NCBI RefSeq assembly: GCF_050624435.1
Contig: NC_134546.1
Coordinates: 40,813,501 to 40,877,500 of the forward strand
Direction: 5' to 3'
DNA from: Tenrec ecaudatus
Taxonomy: Eukaryota > Chordata > Mammalia > Afrosoricida > Tenrecidae
Length of the DNA: 64,000 nt
A program made the position numbers and the translations under genes. The notes below the pieces were generated by a model, which was not told where the DNA came from, did not search any database, and was given only the letters and a program-made list of their open reading frames with translations. This document shows positions 11,128-22,344 of the stretch, in pieces; the stretch's first letter is position 1; every line of letters starts with the position of its first letter.

Positions 11128-11285
11128 AATCTTTAAGTTTTATTAGCACTTCATCCACATGCCAATAATTCCGTCATAGCAAGAAGAGTTGTACAATTAT
11201 CACCACAGTCAATTCTAGAACATTTTCTTGTCCCTTGTACTCGTTATTCATGTAATTATTACTTCGGGTTTTTAGAGTTAGATTT
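11128..11285 (-). mobile_element. Tail-G retroposon, 3' end fragment
   Basis: TAAGTTTTATTAGCACTTCA, then AGAGTTGTACAATTATCACC, ACAGTCAATTCTAGAACATT and CTTGTACTCGTTATTCATG correspond to the same blocks at 38745-38870, which is the reversed end of the tail-G family. Confidence 0.6.
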
Positions 11286-14045
11286 TTGTTTGTAAATTGA
11301 GATTTTTTTCCTTTATATTGCAGACTTTGCTTAGGCTGGGAGTCTGTAAAAGAATATACAGGACAGAAGAAAAGATAGATTCAGACTGAGAGTAAAGGAG
11401 ATAGATTACACCTCTGCTCAGAGGACCACAGCTCTGACCCTTTGGCCCCACATCAGTGTGCAGGCAGCGGTGACAACTGCCTGATCTGGTCTTGCTTAGG
11501 GATGCGTTCAAATACTTCTTGGGTTGATTACAAGACGGGGAAATTCCTATAACCAAGTATGAGAGAGATCATGTGATTCTAATTATGGAAGGTTTACTAG
11601 AGGGAAGTATCTGAAAATTAAATGAATAATGCCAAGCTCGAGTGGCCATTAGAAGTAGAAAGAAGAGAGATAAAGAAGGTACCCTAGGAAGAAGAAAAGG
11701 CATTCCGTGCATCATAAAGGACGCGAGCCTCCACTGTTGTCATCTGTTGTCCCGTGCATTGAACTGGCTCACTTTCCCTGAAGATACCCTGAGCTGTCAC
11801 TGTGGAGTTCCATGTTAGGTTCTGGCTCTCTTCCATCCTTCCCTAGACAATCAATCTCAAATCCTTCCTCTGGCAATGTGCAAAATGTCTTCCAAGTGTT
11901 GGTGAAGGCTGTGTGGTGTGGCCCACGGTGAATTTATCAATGTTTTCCTGCATGTAAATGGGAGTGGTTATAGCAAAACAGCTATTAGCTAAATTAGCTC
12001 GACGCTTTGGGTTGGCAGGGCTGGGCGACATACCCTCTTTGATAAGAGTCCTTTATAAGTTACATTAATTATGACTTTGGCTTGCAGTAATGGGACCGAA
12101 CACTTCCCCTTCTTTCAGACTGCAGTAGGAACGAGGCCTCGGGTTCTTTACTCAGGTTCCTGGTAATTAAGTACTTTCCCCAAACATAAACACAATTTCC
12201 TCTTTTCAGAATCACCAAGCAAGGAGTGCCAAGCAAAAGCAACTCCTTGGTAAGATATGATCTTGTAACAAACATGAAGGGAGCACCGAAGTGTTATCAA
12301 AAGTCATCGCTGACTCTGTTTTTCATTTTTCTCTGCTTACAAGGGAAAAACATGTTTCTTCCCATTTCGATATTTTAACTGCAAATGGGGGGTGTAGATG
12401 GTTTTTACTGTGGTTATTAAAGTATGGACCATAAAAAGATATAAAAAGAATGACCACACATACTTCTTTTTACATGATGAACAGTAAGTTGTCAGGGTTT
12501 CCCTGCTCGGACCTGTAACTGTGGTTCTCAGCTCACCCACGAAGTGTCCCACATAAATTCCCCTTCAGCTGGACCAGGACCCACCCACCTGCTGTTCCTT
12601 TGGCCTCCTCTTTACCTCAGCCTGTCAAGACTGGCTCCTCCTTCCTAGAAAAAACCAGCTTTGACCTTGTCGCCAGACTGAACTGGTTTCAGCTGGGCCA
12701 CACAGCACTTTGGTTTTTGTACATCAACAACAGCTTCATATTGACAGATTCATGTGCTACAACCCCAAATCTCTTCTCAGTGGTTGCCCTTCATGTGCCG
12801 GGGAAGATTCCAGAGAGCACGTTGTAAACGCATGCCCTCCGTATGTGGTGACTTCTGTGAGTTTTGAGGAGCAGCAGAACCGCTTCACACCAGGTCCATC
12901 AAGAAGCCTGCGCTGAGATCTTTCCGAGTCCCAAGCATCTCTGAGGGTCCCAAAGGGCTTGCACTATTAACCAAAAGTTTCCACGTTTGGGTTCAAGGCC
13001 ACTCAGGAATGCCAAGGAAGAAGGGGCTGGCCTCTACTTCTCCTTTGACACGAACAAGATCCCGTGAGTCGGGATTAACTCAACACCTCTGGGGTTTCGT
13101 TTATGCGGTTTTTTTCCCCTATGTCTCAGGCACTGCTTTTGAGCTGGGACTACCTGGGTGAGGCCAGGTTTGGGTCAACGGGGCACATAAATAAGCAGAA
13201 AAATTGCCAGGTGACATGAGGCAAGAAGGAATTCAGCAGTGCAGCCCCAGTGCAGGGAGGCTTTAAGAAGGTGATGGTGAACTTTGAAGGGAATGGGGGA
13301 ATGAAAGCCCGAGAGCCGTCTACGAACAAGAACAGGTTTTGACCAGGAGGAAGCATGGTGTGGGACCCTCCTGGCTGGGTGTTCGGAGAACAACTCCCAG
13401 GAGGGTGAGCGAGGGCACTGTCATATGATAAGGCGGGAGAGACAAAGTCCAAGAGCAAATCCAGGCTGGGTGGAACCGGAGAGCTTTACAATCTAGGGGA
13501 CTTGCTTCATAGAACGCAAAGTGGCTGTGAAAGCACATCACCATTGTGCTTCCCCGGCCTTCAAGCTGGGGGTGGTGGAGGGGAATGTGCTCCCTAGAGC
13601 TTTCATTGCTGATTTAATACATATATTTATCCCCAGGTCTTTCTTTTGAGGAACCTCTGGGTGAACTCAAACCTCCAGCCATTAAATCTGCAGTTTATTG
13701 TCCTAATCACGTGCACCACCCCAAACCTCACACTGAACTTCGGAACGCCACTTGTTTCTAATGGGCAGCAAGCATACCTGCTCTTTACTCTGGAGGGAGC
13801 CCTTGTCTCTAGGATAGTAGACAGTGAGTGTGTCTTCCCCTGGCTCTGGAGAGTGATACCTTCTCTATCATCCCAGGCGTTGTTGAATAAGCATCCTTAA
13901 AAAGATAGGAAGGAAGGACAATAAGTGCCTCATCACATGATGTGTAGAAATACAGAGCCTACTAGAGATGTGCTCATGCCTCAGGTGCTGTGCATTTGAA
14001 TCATGGCTAGCCTGACTCCAGATCTCTCTCATTCCTAGACTGCTT
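11286..14045. other. Unassigned stretch
   Basis: About 2.8 kb with no repeat I can name. The minus-strand open stretches at 11278-11556 (92 codons) and 13150-13458 (102 codons) and the plus one at 13646-13900 lack domains or paralogues and are probably chance. No CpG-rich promoter-like block is present. This is the longest unassigned stretch in the window. Confidence 0.45.
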
Positions 14046-14260
14046 GGAGACTCCCTGGTGGCATTGTGGGATATATGTTAAGATGCCAGCCCCAAGGTCA
14101 GTGGTTTGCAATGACCAGCTGCTCCATAGGAGAAAGAAGAGACTTTCCATTCCTGTAAAGATATACAGTCTCGGAACCCCTCAGTTCTTCCACTCTATCC
14201 CGTAGGATCACTGTGAGTTGAAATCACCTGGATGACAGGGAGTGTGTCTGCTTAGACTAC
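14046..14260 (+). mobile_element. AfroSINE, full length
   Basis: Head GAGACTCCCTGGTGGCATTG, B-box region CCCCAAGGTCAGTGGTTTGC, body ATACAGTCTCGGAACCCCTC, and end CACTGTGAGTTGAAATCACC. Confidence 0.85.
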
Positions 14261-14587
14261 TCGAGGAATCTTCTAACTCGTTTTCTGGGATTTTACTTTC
14301 CCTCCTTCACAAGCCTTAATTCCAAGGCACAGTTCGATTCACGTCGCACTCACAGAGAACTGTTTAGCAGCTGTGCTGTGGTCAAGTGCCCTTCTGTTGG
14401 CTCTGAGTCTTAGAAAGGCCATTAGACAGGAGAGAGCCATCCCAGAGACTTTCCAAGATGATAGCTTTTATGGGAACAAATCAGCGGGTCTTTTCTCTTA
14501 GAGTGGATTCAAATGGCAGATGGTCAACTGGCTGGCATTCAAGCACTTAAGCAATGCCTCACCAGGACTCCTTCTATGACCTATAAA

Positions 14588-14720
14588 CACAAACAAAACC
14601 TACTGCCTTCAAGTTGATTCTGACTCATGATGACCCTAGAGAGTTGATGGGGCCCGATCCAAATCCAAGCAAATCTGCCTTTCCATGGCAGGGAGCCTTT
14701 TTCCTGAAGCCTGGATATAG
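14588..14720 (-). mobile_element. AfroSINE 3' half
   Basis: A-rich tail then CTACTGCCTTCAAGTTGATT, CTGACTCATGATGACCCTAG, then AAATCTGCCTTTCCATGGCA. The head is missing. Confidence 0.7.
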
Positions 14721-14994
14721 CAGAATAGCAAGGAGCTAGACCTTCTGTCTCCTGCTCAACTGTGTCCTCAGCTAGACCCCACTCACTTGCTTTTACACAT
14801 TATCAGCCGCTCACTAATGGTATGTGTAAGATCAAACCTTTTCGAGATGGGGTTTTATAATCTGGAGGGAGAAGAGGGAGGGGGGCACAGGGAGGTTCTC
14901 AGTGATTGTCGGGGAAGAGGCTGTGTACAGCTGAAAGCAAAATGAAATGATTTCACTACGGTCATTTATTTACTTTTATTTTACCACCAGACCA

Positions 14995-15345
14995 GAGAAG
15001 AACTGGTGTGTTTGACTTCATGATGCTGGCAAGGAATATCGACCATATCAGAACTGACGGAGCAATGCAAAGATTGGCCTTAGACTCAGTACAGCCAGAA
15101 CGCTCCTCAGAGGCAAGGGTGGTGAGACTTGGGTCACCACGGGTCGCTCAAGAACAAGCCTTGGAGAAGAACATCACACGTGGTAAAGTAGAGGAAGACC
15201 CTGGACGAGATGAATTGACACAGCTGCTGCAACAATGGGCTTAAATAACCACCATCCTCAGGGTGGTGTAGGACCAAGCAGTGCTTCTTTCAGTTTTACC
15301 TGGGTGGCTCTGAGTCAGAGGCAACCCTGCAGCACCGAACAGTGT
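14995..15345 (+). mobile_element. RTE LINE, C-terminal coding relic and 3' end
   Basis: Blocks recognisable against the other RTE copies: CCAGAACGCTCCTCAGAGGC, AAGAACATCACACGTGGTAA, GAGGAAGACCCTGGACGAGA, TGAATTGACACAGCTGCTGC and CTCTGAGTCAGAGGCAACCC. The open stretch at 15008-15244 is the remains of this ORF, not a gene. It is separated from a second RTE copy (16108-16575) by a tail-G element. Confidence 0.75.
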
Positions 15346-15360
15346 TCTAGCTCCTTGTGT

Positions 15361-16085
15361 CATCAGTATAAAAATGTGAGTTCTTTCCTCTTGAAGGGAT
15401 CGCTGAAGATGTGTGTGCTATAGCAACGTGTGATTTGATAGTGGCATACAGTTTGATGTGTGGCAGATAGTGCCCAGCTATCAAAAAGAATAGTGCCTGC
15501 GGTTCTAAAGGCTTGTTTGAAAACAATCAGCCAGCTAAGTGAGCTGTCAGCTGAGTCCACATGCAAGAAGAACACCAGCCTGTGTGATCCAAAAACTGTG
15601 AAGGATAAAATCCCAAACCTGAGGAGGGAACGGTAATAGAGCTTCAGTTCTAAACACTGAGTTCGCAGAAGGCTAGTGGGTCACAGTGGAAGCCCAATAT
15701 CCATCTGCAAGGTCCCCGTGAGTGTTGTCTCCAGTGAATCCCTCCTGACTATAGCCCAGTGATAACCTTTAGATCAGGCAGAGAGCATTATTAGGCGGAT
15801 TTTGGCAGGTGTAGTTAAGCCAAACTATAACAATTTACTATTTGATCTCCCTTTCGACCCATATTAAATTTGTTTCCATTTGTAAATATTTTCTGTTTTT
15901 TTTCTTTTTGGCAGTTTATCTCTTTTATTTGGTCATTGTTATTTGGTCTTTTGTTTTTGGTTTGGTTTTGTATGTTTTTTTCTGTAGAGCGAATCCTAAG
16001 GAAGTAAATCTATAGAGATAATAACTAGATTAATAATTTCCTAGGGGCATGGAAGTAGCAGTCAATAAATTTAAAAACAAAACAA
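15361..16085 (+). mobile_element. Tail-G retroposon, nearly full length
   Basis: The 5' module contains GATCGCTGAAGATGTGTGTG, GCCCAGCTATCAAAAAGAAT, a CGGTTCTAAAGGCTTG block and AGAACACCAGCCTGTGTGAT. The middle has AGAGCTTCAGTTCTAAACAC then TGAGTTCGCAGAAGGC and a T-rich segment. The end is TAGAGATAATAACTAGATTA followed by an A-rich tail. The 50652-51445 copy has the same order of blocks. Not coding. Confidence 0.75.
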
Positions 16086-16107
16086 AATGAGTTGCAATGG
16101 ATAAACC

Positions 16108-16575
16108 TCGTGAACAAGACCTCTTTAGAGTATTGAAAAACAAAGATGTTACTTTGTGGACTTACGTGCACCTGACTCAAGCCATGGTGCTCTCAGTTGC
16201 CGCATAGGCATGTGAAAGTTGGACGTTGACTAAGGTAGAGAGAAGAACTGTGCTTTTGAGTGGAACTGGAGACAAATATGAAATGGCAGCCTGGGCTGCT
16301 CAACGGACAAACAAAACTGTGCTAGAAGCACGCCAGAGTGCTCTGTAGAGGCAAGGATGGCGAGACTTCGTTTGGTGCACTCTGCACACATTTTCAGGAG
16401 AGTCCCTGGAACAAGACATCATGCTTGAGAAAGTCGAAAGGCGTGACGAAGAAGGCCCTCAATGAGCTGGATTAACACAATGGCTCAAGCACAGAAACGA
16501 TTCTGAGGAGAGTGTGAGACGTGGCCGTGTTTCATTCTGGGTCAGAACCAATTCAATGGCACCTGACAACAACAG
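16108..16575 (+). mobile_element. RTE LINE, reverse-transcriptase C-terminal third
   Basis: CCTCGTGAACAAGACCTCTT begins a region encoding the thumb and C-terminus (ACKVDVD-like CESWTLTK run near 16205-16240). Later blocks are CAGAGTGCTCTGTAGAGGCA, GGAACAAGACATCATGCTTG, GAAGGCCCTCAATGAGCTGG and the terminal GGTCAGAACCAATTCAATGG, then CACCTGACAACAACAG. The frame is interrupted repeatedly. The element is 5'-truncated and ends at its natural 3' end. Confidence 0.85.
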
Positions 16576-16579
16576 GACC

Positions 16580-16755
16580 TCAAGAGAGAAGGCGGGGTGC
16601 AGGCTGGGGAGAGGGAGACGTCAACGGCCATGTGGGCAAGAAAGAAGGAAACGTCACGGAGCTGATTATGGTTCTGATTGCCTGCTCTTCTCCATGTGCT
16701 CGCACTGTACGCCGTGTGAATTATCTCTCAATAAAACCATCTTAAAAAAAGGAAA
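16580..16755 (+). other. Possible short retroposon with AATAAA and A-tail
   Basis: A roughly 170-bp segment ends ATCTCTCAATAAAACCATCT followed by an A-run at 16742-16749. A polyadenylation signal just before an A-tail suggests a retroposed transcript end. The body resembles no family I know. Confidence 0.3.
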
Positions 16756-16817
16756 ATGTGGGCTCTTCGGAACCCTCTTGATTTGGAATCTGTTACTTTT
16801 CTTTTTTTTAATTGGTA

Positions 16818-17012
16818 TTTCAAAAACCAACGTCATTGCCATTGAGTCAATTCCAAGTTAAAGTAACACATAGCACTGCCCCGAGGGCTTCCAAGCCTGT
16901 AAATCTTTACAGGAGCGCACGGCACATCTTTCCCTGCAGAGTGACTGCTGGATTCAAACTGCCAACCTTCTCGTGAGCAGTCTATTGACTTAACCACCAC
17001 CACGTCTTCTTA
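16818..17012 (-). mobile_element. AfroSINE, full length
   Basis: Tail AAAAACCAACGTCATTGCCA, body CTTCCAAGCCTGTAAATCTT, reversed B box TTCAAACTGCCAACCTTCTC, and head end near TTAACCACCACCACGTC. Confidence 0.85.
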
Positions 17013-17837
17013 GCTGTAATAACATCTAAGCCACAGCAACTGCCTTAAGGATGGAAATACTGGCTCTGGTAGGAAACCAAAGACATAACAATATGTTTTG
17101 AGAATCATGTTCCTGGCCTGAAACAGATCTCATACTAGGGAATGTTGACTGAGGCCAAGCTTCCCAAGGGCAGAGAAGGGGGTGGGGCTGAGTAGCTTAT
17201 TTTTCTGCAGTCATAGTGAAACGGGGCGGTCAGGGAAGGTGGGTTTCAGTTTCTACTCCTCCCAAGGGAGGAAAGCAGCCTTGTAGACTAGAGGGCGTCT
17301 GCCTCAGCCAGGGCAGGCTCTCCACAAAATTGTGGAGACATTTCTTGTGGGCACCATGCCCATTCCCCTGGATAGGAAAGAACTTCTCTCTTCTCGGAGT
17401 GCCCAACACCCTCCCTGACTACTCCAGCTCAATGGATGTAACTTCTTTGAACTGTAAGATGGTTTGGGTCAATGGAGAGTCAAATAAAGGTGATGACATA
17501 AATGTGGGTGGATTAAATCATTAATTCATGAGGCAATTATTTTCTAATCAAGTTTTGAAAACTAACTTTAAGTCATGTCTCTGTTTAACATAGGTACTTA
17601 CGGTACCTTATATTGATGTTTTTAGATGCGTGCCTGTGTTGCTGTTTTGGTAGTACGGTACAAGCCATCCCCAGCTCTCAGCAATGCTGCTGGCAGTGTA
17701 ATAAGACCTCAGTTAGCACATGTTGAAAGAATGAGAGAATGGGTTCTATCGATGTCGGTTTCTGATCTATTTCATGACTTATTATTGTAAAAGGCCCATG
17801 AATCTATAAACGCCGGCATGCAGACTGTCACGTCACT
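17013..17837. other. Unassigned stretch
   Basis: No recognised repeat. An open stretch at 17216-17524 (+, 102 codons) has low-complexity composition and no motif; treated as chance. Confidence 0.4.
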
Positions 17838-18012
17838 GGAGGGCTGGGGTGGAGCAGTGGTTAACCACGAGACTGCTAGCCAAAGGTCAGCGACTTGAAC
17901 CACTAACTCATTCGTAGGAGAAATAGGTGGCAGTCTGCGTCCACAGAGATGAACCGCCTGGGAAACCCCGTGTGGCGGTTCTACCTTGTTCTGTAGGGTC
18001 AGTGGGTTGGTT
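17838..18012 (+). mobile_element. AfroSINE, full length
   Basis: GGGTGGAGCAGTGGTTAACC-like head, CTAGCCAAAGGTCAGCGACT as B-box region, GGAAACCCCGTGTGGCGGTT in the body, and TGTTCTGTAGGGTCAGTGGG near the end, where part of the 3' region is deleted. Confidence 0.8.
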
Positions 18013-18194
18013 CTTTTGTGGCTTTTATTACATCAATGTACATCTTACATCTAATTGAGAACTGTAAATATAAATGAAACTAAACAGATGAAAATCCCAA
18101 GCCAAAATGGCATTGCTTTGTTCATAGTAAGCCATGTAGTTTCATGGCAAAGACGACAAATGACTTGGGAAGTAGTAAGAGAAAGATCTGCCAA

Positions 18195-18598
18195 GCAGCC
18201 AAGTCGTTAGTCTGGTTACCGCCTTGATACAATTGAGGGAGGTTTCATTCAGGGTGTGGTCTACTCTCTGTATAGAGTCTGGCTTGTCCACCTCCTGCTA
18301 TACCGCCTGCAGATCCCACAAGCCCTCAGTAGACTGCCAACCTTGCACTCATTCAGCTCTGCCTCCACTGGCCAGGGGTCTCCTGCTTCCCGTGTCAGCC
18401 TTGCAGCTCCAGGAGTCAGGAGAAGCCTTCAGTTTACACCTTGAGCTGGATTGAACTTCAAACTTACACCGGCTTGAATTGTATTGATATTACCCACTTG
18501 GACAACTGTGTGAGCCATTTCTTGATATCTCTTTCTCGATACATACACAGACAAGTGTCATTGGTTTTGCGTCTCGAGAGAACCCAGCCTAGCACACC
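18195..18598 (-). mobile_element. TGTGTTAG element, second subtype
   Basis: The right edge GAGAACCCAGCCTAGCACA is the reverse of the TGTGTTAGGCTGGGTTCTC start. TGATATCTCTTTCTCGATAC, CCTGCAGATCCCACAAGCC and CAATTGAGGGAGGTTTCATT match, in reverse, blocks of the plus-strand copy at 55820-56280. LTR-like or retroposon origin is unresolved. Confidence 0.65.
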
Positions 18599-19117
18599 TG
18601 CATGCAGGTGACAGAACGGAAGGCACCTTTAATGAAGCGCGAATAACGGAATCTCTGGCTGGGAAAAACTTCCTGAATAGAGACTCCTCTCTCTCTGCCA
18701 CACACCACCAGCACCAATATCCACTCCTGAACATAACCATGTGGCTGGGTCACGCTGCCCAACTCCTCTGGGCTGCCTTCTTGCGTCCCCGAGTGCCTGC
18801 CTGTGCCTCTGATGTGGGCACTCGGTGGCCACACCTTCCGGCTACCCTTGCAGGTCTAGCTTCCTCCTAGAATCTGAAGCTCCAGTGGCCTTTCCCTCAT
18901 TGTCCTTCTCTGGTTAACAGATGTCGGTGATGTTATTTTGAAGGTAACCAAGCCCCACGGGCCCTTGGAAATGGAAGGTCAGCTGAAATCCACATCTCAA
19001 GCCACATGGAGATATCTGCCTGAAGTGATTTGGTCTATGCCCGTATGGCTGCCTATGACCACCTGAAAAGTGGACATGCTCTTGTTACAGACTTAGTTCA
19101 GGATGGTAGACACCAAT
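18599..19117. other. Unassigned stretch
   Basis: No recognised feature. Overlapping minus-strand open frames at 18558-18834 show no family resemblance. Confidence 0.4.
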
Positions 19118-19510
19118 GGAGCAGAGGTTTGGGCACTGGTAAGGATTGCATGGTGCCCCCACAACCACCCACATGTTTCAGTCCTAAGCCCTGTACAGGT
19201 GAACGAGACCTTGTTTGGAAATAGGACTTTGAAGATGTGATCAGTTAAGCTACCAGAGTGGGAGCAGGGATCCGCACACAGAGAGGAGACACTGAAGGCA
19301 GATGGAGAAAAAGTATTGCATGTGAAGATGTACCTGCATCCCTGGGAGCACTGAGGGACAGCAGCATCTAAGGAGAAGAAAGGGTTTTCATGGAAACCTT
19401 CACAGAGAACACGGTCCTGCTGGCATGCTGCCTTTGGGCTGCTAACCTGCCGAACTGTGAGGCAATACATGTCTGCTCTTAAAAGTCACCAATTCTGTAG
19501 TACTCTCACA
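19118..19510 (+). mobile_element. ERVL-MaLR (MLT1-type) LTR relic
   Basis: MaLR blocks in order: GTCCTAAGCCCTGTACAGGT, ACCTTGTTTGGAAATAGGAC, TTTGAAGATGTGATCAGTTA and, toward the 3' side, CCGAACTGTGAGGCAATA and CACCAATTCTGTAGTACTCT. This is the plus orientation of the type seen reversed at 1083. Confidence 0.75.
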
Positions 19511-21049
19511 ACAGCACTGGGGAAGAAAACGTTATCCCGTGGGCACAGCACATCAGTTACCGGATGTCAGACAAACAGGAGGTTAGGTAGGTTAATGGAT
19601 AAGCAGCACTCTGAGGTCAGGACGGGTCAAGGATGTGCCAGGGCGAGAGACCAGAGTCCTCTGATAGATAAATGAGACTCAGAGCCAGGTCGGCCCCAGA
19701 CTACTCTATGCCAAGGCAGGATTTCGTATTGGAGTGTGTACACAGCTTCTCCCTCAGTTAAGGAATTTTAAGTGGCTGGGGAGGTGGGCAAGAGAGTAGC
19801 ACAAGGCTGTAAACCTTGTCATAGGTGTATGCACCTTGGTGTCATAGAGAGACCACTGGACTAAGAGCCACTTGACCTAAGTGTTTGTCCTAAATCCTCT
19901 CTAAGGCCCTAGTTCCGGCAGCTTCTGTCCGATCCCCAGGCTACATCCAGTGGGGCCTCCTTACATTCAACATGGCACCCCTGGCTCTAGTCACTTGTTC
20001 CACTTGACTCTGATGGCCCTTTAGAACTGTCTCTTCATATATGAAATGCCTTGTTACCGTTGTAAAAGGACATTTACATTTTTAATTTTTGTTTACCTTT
20101 TGAATGAACCAGAAACCTCCTTCAAAAGAGGAAGAAACTTCATACTGGGCTTCATCGGTTCCCAGTTTCAAAGATCCCCTCTCTTTCCACGTGCTATCTG
20201 TACATCGGGACCCGGGTTCCACTTTTTTCTGGGGAAGTGGCCCCTTACACAATTACCCCCAAAAGGTCAGCAGAGTGAGTAAGTGCTAGTAAAGTAACCG
20301 TTGCCTGCTTTAGATAAAATTCTGCCTGCTCTTTTCTTTCCTACATAAGACAGTCATCAAAAAGAAAAAGAATCCAGAACTTTCCCAAAGGCTTGACTTG
20401 TTTAAAAGTCTCCACAAGACTTGTTCGCTTTTGGAATGTTGAGGTTTTTCTACCACAGGGTCTTGATGTATGTCCCTCCTGACTAGTCATCTTAAAATAA
20501 TAATTCTTGTGGTTTCAAAGCCTGTCTCCAATACGGGAATAGTGTCCTGTGCATTGCAGGGCAAAGTCAACCCCCTCACTGGCATCCAGAGCAGTCCATC
20601 CTCAGGCCTGATCACGATGAGTGCCCTGCAGGCATGCAATGGTGCCCTCGCTGAAATGCCCTGCAAAGGTGACTTGAAAGACAGGTGGATTTTTTTTTTC
20701 CCCCTCCTAGTTCTGGAGCCTATGAATCCCAAATAAGGGTCTCAGGCTGAGTCCTTCTGCGAGCCTCTTCCTCATCCCTGGGGTCTGTAAGCAATCCCTG
20801 GCATTTGTTGGTGTTCCCTGGCATCTGTCTTCCCTGGGAATGTGTTGCTATGTCTATTTTGTAAATTTTATAACTCAGAAACGATAAGGATCGGGTCCTA
20901 CCCTATTCTGGTATAACAGCATTAGCACGACCAAGGAAAACCGCGATTCCCAAACAGGGCCACCGTGGGAACCTTTTCTTTTAAAAGAATGAATGTCAGA
21001 CGATTCAATCACATCCGAGGCTCTCCACTTGTCTGTCACCCATGCCATG
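19511..21049. other. Unassigned stretch
   Basis: No gene or repeat recognised. Overlapping sense/antisense open stretches near 20470-20736 are mutually incompatible shadows and show no motif. Confidence 0.4.
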
Positions 21050-21195
21050 TTTGGAGGAAGACTTATTAACATCCTCGGATACACAGATGACAAAAATCTC
21101 CTTGCTGAAAGTGAGGAGGGCATGAAGCACTCATTGATGGCCGAGCACTGTTTCATTTTGTTGTATTTAGGGCCATTGTGAGTGGCAACAGACTT
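21050..21195 (+). mobile_element. RTE LINE fragment: reverse-transcriptase palm joined to 3' tail
   Basis: Codes for GGRLINILGYTDDKNLLAES at 21051-21110. The YTDD corresponds to the reverse-transcriptase catalytic YxDD (usually YADD in RTE), followed by EEGMKHSLM. Directly after that comes AGCACTGTTTCATTTTGTTG and TTAGGGCCATTGTGAGTGGC, which belong to the extreme 3' end in other copies (compare 31270-31310). The intervening thumb and C-terminus are deleted. The 62-codon open stretch at 20993-21181 is this relic. Confidence 0.8.
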
Positions 21196-22344
21196 GAAAG
21201 TACCTAACAATAATCCCAAGGAGTTGGACACGAAAGATGCTCCAGATGTCCAGCTCTTCCAAAATGTATTCCACCCTTTTGCGCCATCTCACGCCTCCCT
21301 GCACCTAGTCCCTCGTGCCCCTAAATTCTGCAACTAACAGCAATATTTCACAACAACTTAGGAAACTTTAAGGAACTGTCCCATGTGGTGGTGGGTGTTG
21401 TTCGATCCTAAATCCAAAGCTCATGCAAAAGTGATCTAAATGCATTGTACAGGGCAGGAGCCCCAAATATCAGAAAGTCGAAGCAGATCTTCTTGCTGCT
21501 GCCAAAGCTGAGTCAGGAAACAGAGGAGTGGCTTTGATGGATTATGGTTTTTAAACAGATCGCACCTCCAAGAAGAGAAATGGACGGCGTCTTAAGTCAC
21601 ACCCTCCAGTAAAGCAGTGTCTAAAGCTGTCCCCAAAGAATCAAAGTGTGACTTGGTTCACACACTCTACTAAACTCATGTCTTAATCCCATCCTAATTT
21701 TCTCTATTAGTAGGGTAGAGAAAGCTCTCAAAATTAGGATGATAGAGGCATAAAGTCTAGAATTATAAGATCGTGTACTGGAAGTATGTCTAGAAGGCCA
21801 TATTAATTGACTACCACACAGCCATATTGTCAGGCACAGGGGTGAGCATTTCAACACATCTTGTTAGGGGACATAATGTGCTGCATAACAAGAAACCTTT
21901 GAGTTTCAGGATAAATTTGCTCACTGGCCCCCTAATGTACCTGATACGTTCCTGCAACCCACTCTGCTCCTGCCATTCCCCCTTCCTTTCCACTCAACCA
22001 ACATGTATGGTTTTTCAAAGCATCTAGCACAAACCCTTTCCTTAGTAGTGGAGGGCTGCCCACCCCAGGAACTCCCAAACTGGAAGGCCCACAAAATCTA
22101 CTTGCTCTGTCCCCTCGTGTGGCATGCTGCCTCAGGACAGGCCTTGTGTTTTTAACCTGGTTTGCCAGCACACTCATGTAAATATTTACCTTTTTAGGTT
22201 TATTTGACTTTGGGTTCAGGGATCATACCTAGCATTGAATTAGCACACACTGGACTCAAAATAAGTAGTTGCTGATTAACTGATTGACAACTAACCTTCC
22301 TTGCTTGCTTTTTATCATGGTACCACTCTAATTTCTAAAGGCCC
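21196..22344. other. Unassigned stretch
   Basis: About 1.1 kb without a recognised feature. AATTAGGATGATAGAGGCA near 21733 and its partial inverted partner near 21690 (ATCCTAATTTTCTCTAT) form a weak palindrome only. Confidence 0.4.
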
